Assembly: GCA_964640055.1 (NCBI GenBank)
Contig: CAZXFH010000077.1
Span: forward strand, 1 to 10,449
Direction: 5' to 3'
Length of the DNA stretch: 10,449 nt
Origin: CAZXFH01 sp964640055
GTDB taxonomy: Bacteria > Fidelibacterota > UBA2242 > JAFGTP01
Shown here: in pieces, positions 6,803 to 10,449 of the stretch
Layout: every line of letters starts with the position of its first letter
Numbering within the stretch: the stretch's first letter is position 1
The notes under the pieces: model-generated
What the model saw: only the letters and a program-made list of their open reading frames with translations
Databases searched by the model: none
Told to the model about the DNA's origin: nothing
Translations under genes and position numbers: made by a program

Positions 6803-7762
6803 ATGAATAAATTTCCAAATAATCAAAACAATTATACAATCCAGGTTAAGCATTTATGTAAATCCTATGGCCAACTCAAAGCAGTTGATAATATTGACTT
6901 CAGTATTATAAAAGGGGAAATATTTGGTTTCCTCGGACCCAATGGGGCCGGTAAGACAACCACTACCCGGATGTTAACTGGAGTTTTCCCACCTGATAAA
7001 GGATTTATTAAAATAACCGGTTTTGACCTGCATAAAGAAACTTTAGCCGCCAAGATGAAAATGGGGGTAGCACCGGAATCGGCAAATGCCTACCTGGATA
7101 TGACCGCTCTCGAAAATATATTGTTTATAGCGGAAATGTATGGGATATCGGGTAAACAGATAAAAAAGAGAGCGGAGGAACTGCTCGATCTTTTTGATCT
7201 TATAGATCGTAAAAATAATAAGATAAAACAATTTTCAAAAGGCATGAAACAAAGAGTAGTCTTGAGTATGGCTCTGATAAACGAACCTGAAATCCTATTT
7301 CTCGATGAACCTACCAGTGGTCTGGATGTCCAGAGTAGTCGGTTGATACGAAGGATCACCAGGGACTTAAACCAGGCAGGTACCACCATTTTCCTAACAA
7401 CCCATAATATCGAAGAAGCCAATAAACTATGTGATAGAGTTGCTATTATGAACAAAGGCCGAATCGCTGCCATCGATTCTCCGGAAAATTTAAAAAATAC
7501 ATTTCAACAAACACAATCGGTTATTGTGAGTTTTCAAGAAAAGGATATCGAGTTTGAACAAATTGCGGAAATCAATTCAATTGAAAAAAGGGGAGATAAA
7601 TATCAACTATATACCGATGATCCGGGTGAATTGGTAAAGGAAATTGTGGCAATGGCTCAGACAAAAAATATAAAACTTACCAGTATTAGAACTCAGGGGC
7701 CTGAATTGGAAGAGGTTTTTGTCAGATTAACTGGAGGGTATGGGCATGAAAAGTCACATTAA
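6803..7762 (+). CDS. ABC transporter ATP-binding protein (ABC-2 exporter type)
   Basis: This is the cytoplasmic ATPase that powers the permease encoded next. It has 319 residues. The Walker A motif GPNGAGKTT is at 45-53, a Q-loop region with glutamate rather than glutamine at about 91-95 (APESA), a variant signature FSKGMKQR at 144-151, Walker B ILFLDEP at 164-170, D-loop SGLD at 172-175 and the switch histidine H201 in TTHNIEEA. The C-terminal 80 residues form the extra domain found in DrrA/CcmA-like export ATPases, ending in ELEEVFVRLTGG. All catalytic residues are present. The last 17 bases overlap the permease start at 7746. The ribosome binding site is weak (TAGG at 6791-6794, eight bases from the ATG). 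The substrate is not evident: drug, lipid or ion export are all possible for this family. Confidence 0.95.
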   Translation: MNKFPNNQNNYTIQVKHLCKSYGQLKAVDNIDFSIIKGEIFGFLGPNGAGKTTTTRMLTGVFPPDKGFIKITGFDLHKETLAAKMKMGVAPESANAYLDMTALENILFIAEMYGISGKQIKKRAEELLDLFDLIDRKNNKIKQFSKGMKQRVVLSMALINEPEILFLDEPTSGLDVQSSRLIRRITRDLNQAGTTIFLTTHNIEEANKLCDRVAIMNKGRIAAIDSPENLKNTFQQTQSVIVSFQEKDIEFEQIAEINSIEKRGDKYQLYTDDPGELVKEIVAMAQTKNIKLTSIRTQGPELEEVFVRLTGGYGHEKSH

Positions 7763-8498
7763 ACTAAGGATAAATCAAATATTTGCTATTGCTAACAAAA
7801 ACATGCGAATCTATTATACGGAGCCACCGATTCTGATCTTTGGGATTCTATTTCCTTCATTTTTGTTTTTGGCTTTTGCCCTGGGGAAAAATATTCCTTT
7901 TGCGGAGCTCATTCCGGGGTTACTTGGAATCACTTTTTTCTTCACCGGTTCTTCTGTCGGACCTTACATAACTCCCTGGGAAACTAATACAAAGACATTG
8001 GAACGACTTTTAACAACTCCGGCCTCAATTTCTATTCTGGTTTTAGGGGATATTCTGGCCGCCTTTTATTTTAGCTTTGGTATTTCCGCTCTTCTGGCTA
8101 TCACGGGATTAATTATATTCGGTTTAGAAATTGTTAATGGCCTGGTTCTATTATCTACTGCATTGCTGGCTGCTTTTTGTTTTGCCGGTTTGGGCTCAAT
8201 TTTCTCCTCTCTGCCTACGGATAAACCTTCTAATGTTATGATGTTATCAAATCTCATCAGATTGCCTATAATCTTTATTAGCGGAGTGTTTGTTCCTATT
8301 TCCCAACTGCCGGGATGGAGCCGCATTATAGCCTATTTTTCTCCTGTCACCTATGTTACAGACCTGCTTCGCTTTGCAGTCGGACAAAACAATTTTATCG
8401 CAATCAGTAAAAGCCTTATAATCCTGTTTATATTTACCCTGCTGTTTTTAATCTTGGCAGTTGGGCTCCACAGAAAAACATTCACCAAGAGAATATGA
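7746..8498 (+). CDS. ABC-2 type transporter permease
   Basis: This is the integral membrane half of the exporter, 250 residues with about six transmembrane helices. It begins with an amphipathic interface helix (about 4-20, ending NKNMRIYYTEPP). The cytoplasmic loop WETNTKTLERLLTTP (about residues 77-91) resembles the ExR-containing loop that contacts the ATPase. The ABC-2 signature follows near 180-215: a hydrophobic stretch, then SGVFVPISQLPGW, YFSPVTYVTDLLR. The second ATG (7746) was chosen over the one at 7740 because GGAGG at 7733-7737 is then eight bases away. The gene overlaps the ATPase gene by 17 bases, indicating coupled translation and one complex. It resembles DrrB/NatB-like permeases in size and layout; the substrate cannot be read from the sequence. 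Confidence 0.92.
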   Translation: MKSHIKLRINQIFAIANKNMRIYYTEPPILIFGILFPSFLFLAFALGKNIPFAELIPGLLGITFFFTGSSVGPYITPWETNTKTLERLLTTPASISILVLGDILAAFYFSFGISALLAITGLIIFGLEIVNGLVLLSTALLAAFCFAGLGSIFSSLPTDKPSNVMMLSNLIRLPIIFISGVFVPISQLPGWSRIIAYFSPVTYVTDLLRFAVGQNNFIAISKSLIILFIFTLLFLILAVGLHRKTFTKRI

Positions 8499-8524
8499 TC
8501 ATTGAAAAAAGTTAAGCGATTACT

Positions 8525-9631
8525 ATGAAACAAACCCAAAAATACCGCTTTAATCTGGAAGAGTTAGCCGGATCAGTTGGTGATTATGGAACTCTGATTC
8601 CAATCATGGTGGGCGTAGTAGCAGTTACCGATTTAAAACTGACCCCGATTCTACTATTTTTTGGCATTATTTATATTGCCACCGGCCTGTATTACAAACT
8701 ACCCATGCCGGTAGAGCCAATGAAAGCCATTGGTGCGATCGCTATAGCTGGTAAACTAAGCAGTAACGAAATTTGCCGGAGCCGGTATCATAATCGGCTT
8801 GTTATTCATTCTGATCGGCTTAAGTGGCATTATGATATACATTAATAAATATACTCCTGGCTGCATTATACGTGGAATCCAGTTAGGACTGGCCCTGAAA
8901 TTGATCAGCACCTCCATAAATTTTATATTGCAGGATTCTTTAATCGGCATAATTGCAGTTTTTATTATTGTTGGGTTTTACTTCGCTCCTATTCTTGATA
9001 TTTCATCATTAATAGTTTTTATGCTAGGGTTAATGAGGGGACTTTACCAATCCGGTCTGCCGGCGTCAGAATTATTTAAATTCCCTGAACTCAGTCTACC
9101 TTCCCGGCAGGCAATGACGCTTGGATTTTGGAATGCCGGTCTCTCTCAAATACCTCTTACAATCGGAAATCCTGTATTGGCTACATCACTATTAATAAAG
9201 GATCTTTTTAATAAAAAAGTTAGCGAAAGCAAGATCATTACTTCTGTAGGAATAATGTCTCCGGTAGCATCACCTCTGGGCGGATTCCCTATGTGTCATG
9301 GTGCCGGAGGTCTGGTTGCCCAATATCGATTTGGTGCGAGAACCGGTGGCTCAAATATATTATCGGGGATTATACTTTTAATAATTGCGTTTTTCTTTGC
9401 TTCCCCGGAATTAATTAAAATTCTCCCTTATGGAGTGTTGGGAGCTTTACTATTTTTTTCCGCCCACAGCTATTGGGAAGTGCAAAACGAACTGACAAGT
9501 GGATATTTACTGGTATAACTGGTTTGCTCGCACTTGTAATCGGCATGAGGCTTAGTCTTATCGTGGTTTTGATAGTTTACTGGTTAAGAGAATTTATTAT
9601 CCACAGAAAGGATAAAAATGAAAACTATTAA
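8525..9631 (+). pseudogene. MOT1-like sulfate/molybdate transporter, two frameshifts
   Basis: Pieced together, three segments make about 368 residues of a MOT1-family (MFS_MOT1) membrane carrier with about ten helices. Segment one (8525-8773) has the ELAGSVGDYGTLIPI and LPMPVEPMKAIGAIAIAG signatures. Segment two (8775-9497), one frame away, continues with AGAGIIIGLL and contains GGFPMCHGAGGLVAQYRFGA. Segment three (about 9497-9631) returns to the first frame with KWIFTGITGLLALVIGMRLS and a final helix. The breaks look like one extra T in the T-run at 8772-8774 and one missing base near 9495-9498. They cancel, so the final stop falls where the family's C-terminus should be and overlaps the next gene by 14 bases. 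As written, the first segment would end at 8845 after 106 residues. Either the gene is newly broken or the assembly has two indel errors. There is no clear ribosome binding site at 8525. The family imports molybdate or sulfate. Confidence 0.88.
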
Positions 9632-10106
9632 ATTTCAGCCTATTGGAGAAATTCACTCCCCTTTTAAAAAACCAAAGGGAACTCCCATACAGCCATCTGC
9701 TGCCAAGGGTACAAAGGGAGAAGTCGTACTGTTGCTTAAACTTAACAAGGGACTCAAAGATATTGAAGGATTTTCTCATTTAATACTGCTCTATCATTTT
9801 CACAGAGCCGGAAAATATTCTCTGACTGCAAGGCTTTTTATGGAAGATAAATTCCATGGAATCTTTTCTATAAGAGCACCCAGCAGACCTAATCCTATTG
9901 GACTCTCGGTAGTGAAACTAATTAGGGTAAATAATAATATTCTTTATATCGAAGATGTCGATATAATTGACAAGACTCCCTTATTAGATATTAAGCCCTA
10001 TGTTCCAGCCTTTGGTCTAAGAGAAGAAGCCAGCTCAGGATGGCTGGAAAAAAATATAGAAAAATTACCCCAACAAAAAGATGATGGTAGATTTGTGAAT
10101 CAATAA
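9618..10106 (+). CDS. trmO: TrmO/TsaA-family (UPF0066) tRNA t6A37 N6-methyltransferase
   Basis: In E. coli, TrmO uses S-adenosylmethionine to methylate the threonylcarbamoyl-adenosine at position 37 of tRNA-Thr. This 162-residue protein is the short form without the C-terminal extension. Family motifs in order: FQPIGEIHSPF (6-16), AAKGTKGEVVL (28-38), GLKDIEGFSHLILLYHFHRA (45-64), the SAM-site signature IRAPSRPNPIGLSVVKL (85-101), and DKTPLLDIKPYVP (118-130), all intact. AAAGGA at 9607-9612 is five bases from the ATG. The start lies inside the end of the upstream transporter frame, so the two were coupled. Short UPF0066 proteins also occur beside metal and molybdenum genes in anaerobes (from memory), so a role other than tRNA-Thr modification cannot be excluded. 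The family assignment is secure; the exact substrate is inferred. Confidence 0.88.
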   Translation: MKTIKFQPIGEIHSPFKKPKGTPIQPSAAKGTKGEVVLLLKLNKGLKDIEGFSHLILLYHFHRAGKYSLTARLFMEDKFHGIFSIRAPSRPNPIGLSVVKLIRVNNNILYIEDVDIIDKTPLLDIKPYVPAFGLREEASSGWLEKNIEKLPQQKDDGRFVNQ

Positions 10107-10116
10107 AAGCATAGAC

Positions 10117-10123
10117 AAGGAGG
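10117..10123 (+). promoter_or_regulatory. Strong ribosome binding site that sets the ArsR start
   Basis: AAGGAGG is a full-strength Shine-Dalgarno sequence. In the ArsR frame it is followed by ATT at 10126 (two bases away) and ATC at 10129 (five bases away). No ATG, GTG or TTG occurs in that frame between the upstream stop at 10096-10098 and the GTG at 10177, which lies inside the conserved domain. The site therefore argues for near-cognate initiation at 10129 or for a base error there. Confidence 0.7.
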
Positions 10124-10125
10124 AC

Positions 10126-10137
10126 ATTATCGATAAT
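10126..10137. promoter_or_regulatory. 12-bp palindrome over the ArsR initiation site
   Basis: ATTATCGATAAT is a perfect palindrome that covers the probable start codon, ATC at 10129. It might be an autoregulatory operator or arise by chance. If the real base at 10131 were G (making ATG), the symmetry would be lost, so the palindrome and a sequencing-error explanation are mutually exclusive. Confidence 0.25.
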
Positions 10138-10449
10138 ATAGTAAAAAGTTTAAAGGCAATTAGTGATAAAAATAGAGTGAAAATTATATCTCTCCTGATC
10201 CGACGGTGCTATTGCGTTAGAGCGCTGTCAGAGAAGCTCCAATTATCAGAGTCTTCAGTTTCCCAGCATCTAAAAATATTAAGGAATGCCAATTTGGTAA
10301 TTGGTGAGAAGAAGGGCTATTTTGTTCATTATAAGGTCAAACAAAAAGAACTTAAACAAATTGGGGAGTATATACTTAGATTGGCAGAAAAAAGTAATGA
10401 CCAGAATGGATGTTGTCAGAATGAAACCCATTATTTATCAAATCACTAA
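10129..10449 (+). CDS. ArsR/SmtB-family metal-responsive repressor
   Basis: This is a winged-helix repressor of about 106 residues, taking ATC at 10129 as the start. The opening IVKSLKAISDKNRVKIISLL (4-23) is the usual first helices. C27-Y28-C29 sits where As(III)-sensing ArsR proteins have their CVC motif at the start of the DNA-binding unit. The recognition helix is LSESSVSQHLKILRNANLV (39-57) and the wing GEKKGYFVHYKV (59-70). C95-C96 near the C-terminus could add thiol ligands. Starting at the GTG at 10177 would remove the first 16 residues, including conserved helix-one residues, so the upstream start is preferred. It lies 22 bases after trmO and ends at the last base of the window. It may repress its own operon or the next one. 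The ligand (arsenite, antimonite or another soft metal) is inferred from the cysteines. Confidence 0.88.
   Translation: MDNIVKSLKAISDKNRVKIISLLIRRCYCVRALSEKLQLSESSVSQHLKILRNANLVIGEKKGYFVHYKVKQKELKQIGEYILRLAEKSNDQNGCCQNETHYLSNH

Noticed and set aside
7090..7473. 127-codon minus-strand frame opposite the ABC ATPase
   Set aside because: Antisense shadow of a strongly conserved ATPase; no family features and no ribosome binding site.
8772..8780. Programmed ribosomal frameshift in the MOT1-like gene
   Set aside because: No slippery heptamer, no in-frame stop at the shift and no downstream pseudoknot seen; a second opposite shift would also be required.
1..10449. tRNA, rRNA, CRISPR array or known riboswitch
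   Set aside because: No cloverleaf, rRNA signature, regularly spaced repeats or recognisable riboswitch core was seen on either strand.

Overview
The window is AT-rich and reads as part of a Gram-negative chromosome: it carries a complete tripartite efflux pump with an outer-membrane channel, several strong AAGGAGG-type ribosome binding sites and closely packed genes. The efflux adaptor has a proline-rich break in its hairpin, and the channel has a short signal peptide ending in VFGQ. From memory, both features resemble proteins of the FCB group and related anaerobic candidate phyla. That placement is an inference and no marker gene fixes it. Apart from transposase remnants at the left edge, every gene is on the + strand.

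Left edge (1-235, - strand): the N-terminus of an IS200/IS605-type Y1 transposase runs off the window at base 1. Directly upstream of it is what looks like the first ~27 codons of an IS3-type OrfA, as if one element landed in another. A perfect 13-bp tandem duplication follows.

First operon (374-6171): periplasmic adaptor, RND (AcrB/HAE1-type) inner-membrane pump and TolC-family outer-membrane channel, in adaptor-pump-channel order. The channel starts on the base after the pump stop codon. A 40-residue Cys/His-rich mini-protein follows 26 bases after the channel gene, with a good ribosome binding site.

Intergenic region (6172-6433): no convincing gene. It holds a 15-nt palindrome, a 10-bp inverted repeat followed by six Ts, and a Shine-Dalgarno sequence with no start codon.

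Second gene run (6434-10449): a small cupin with Cys/Met in place of the usual His ligands, an ABC ATPase, an ABC-2 permease, a MOT1-like sulfate/molybdate transporter broken by two compensating one-base frameshifts, a TrmO/TsaA-family tRNA methyltransferase, and an ArsR-family repressor. The ArsR gene has a CxC metal-site motif and a terminal CC pair but no canonical start codon. Gaps are small or negative (63, -17, 26, -14 and 22 bases), so this is probably one transcription unit, though ArsR could also start the next one.

The recurring theme is thiol-rich or soft-metal chemistry (mini-protein, cupin, ArsR) beside export systems and an oxyanion carrier. A metal- or metalloid-responsive locus is the simplest joint reading. 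The sequence does not identify the ligand or the pump substrates.
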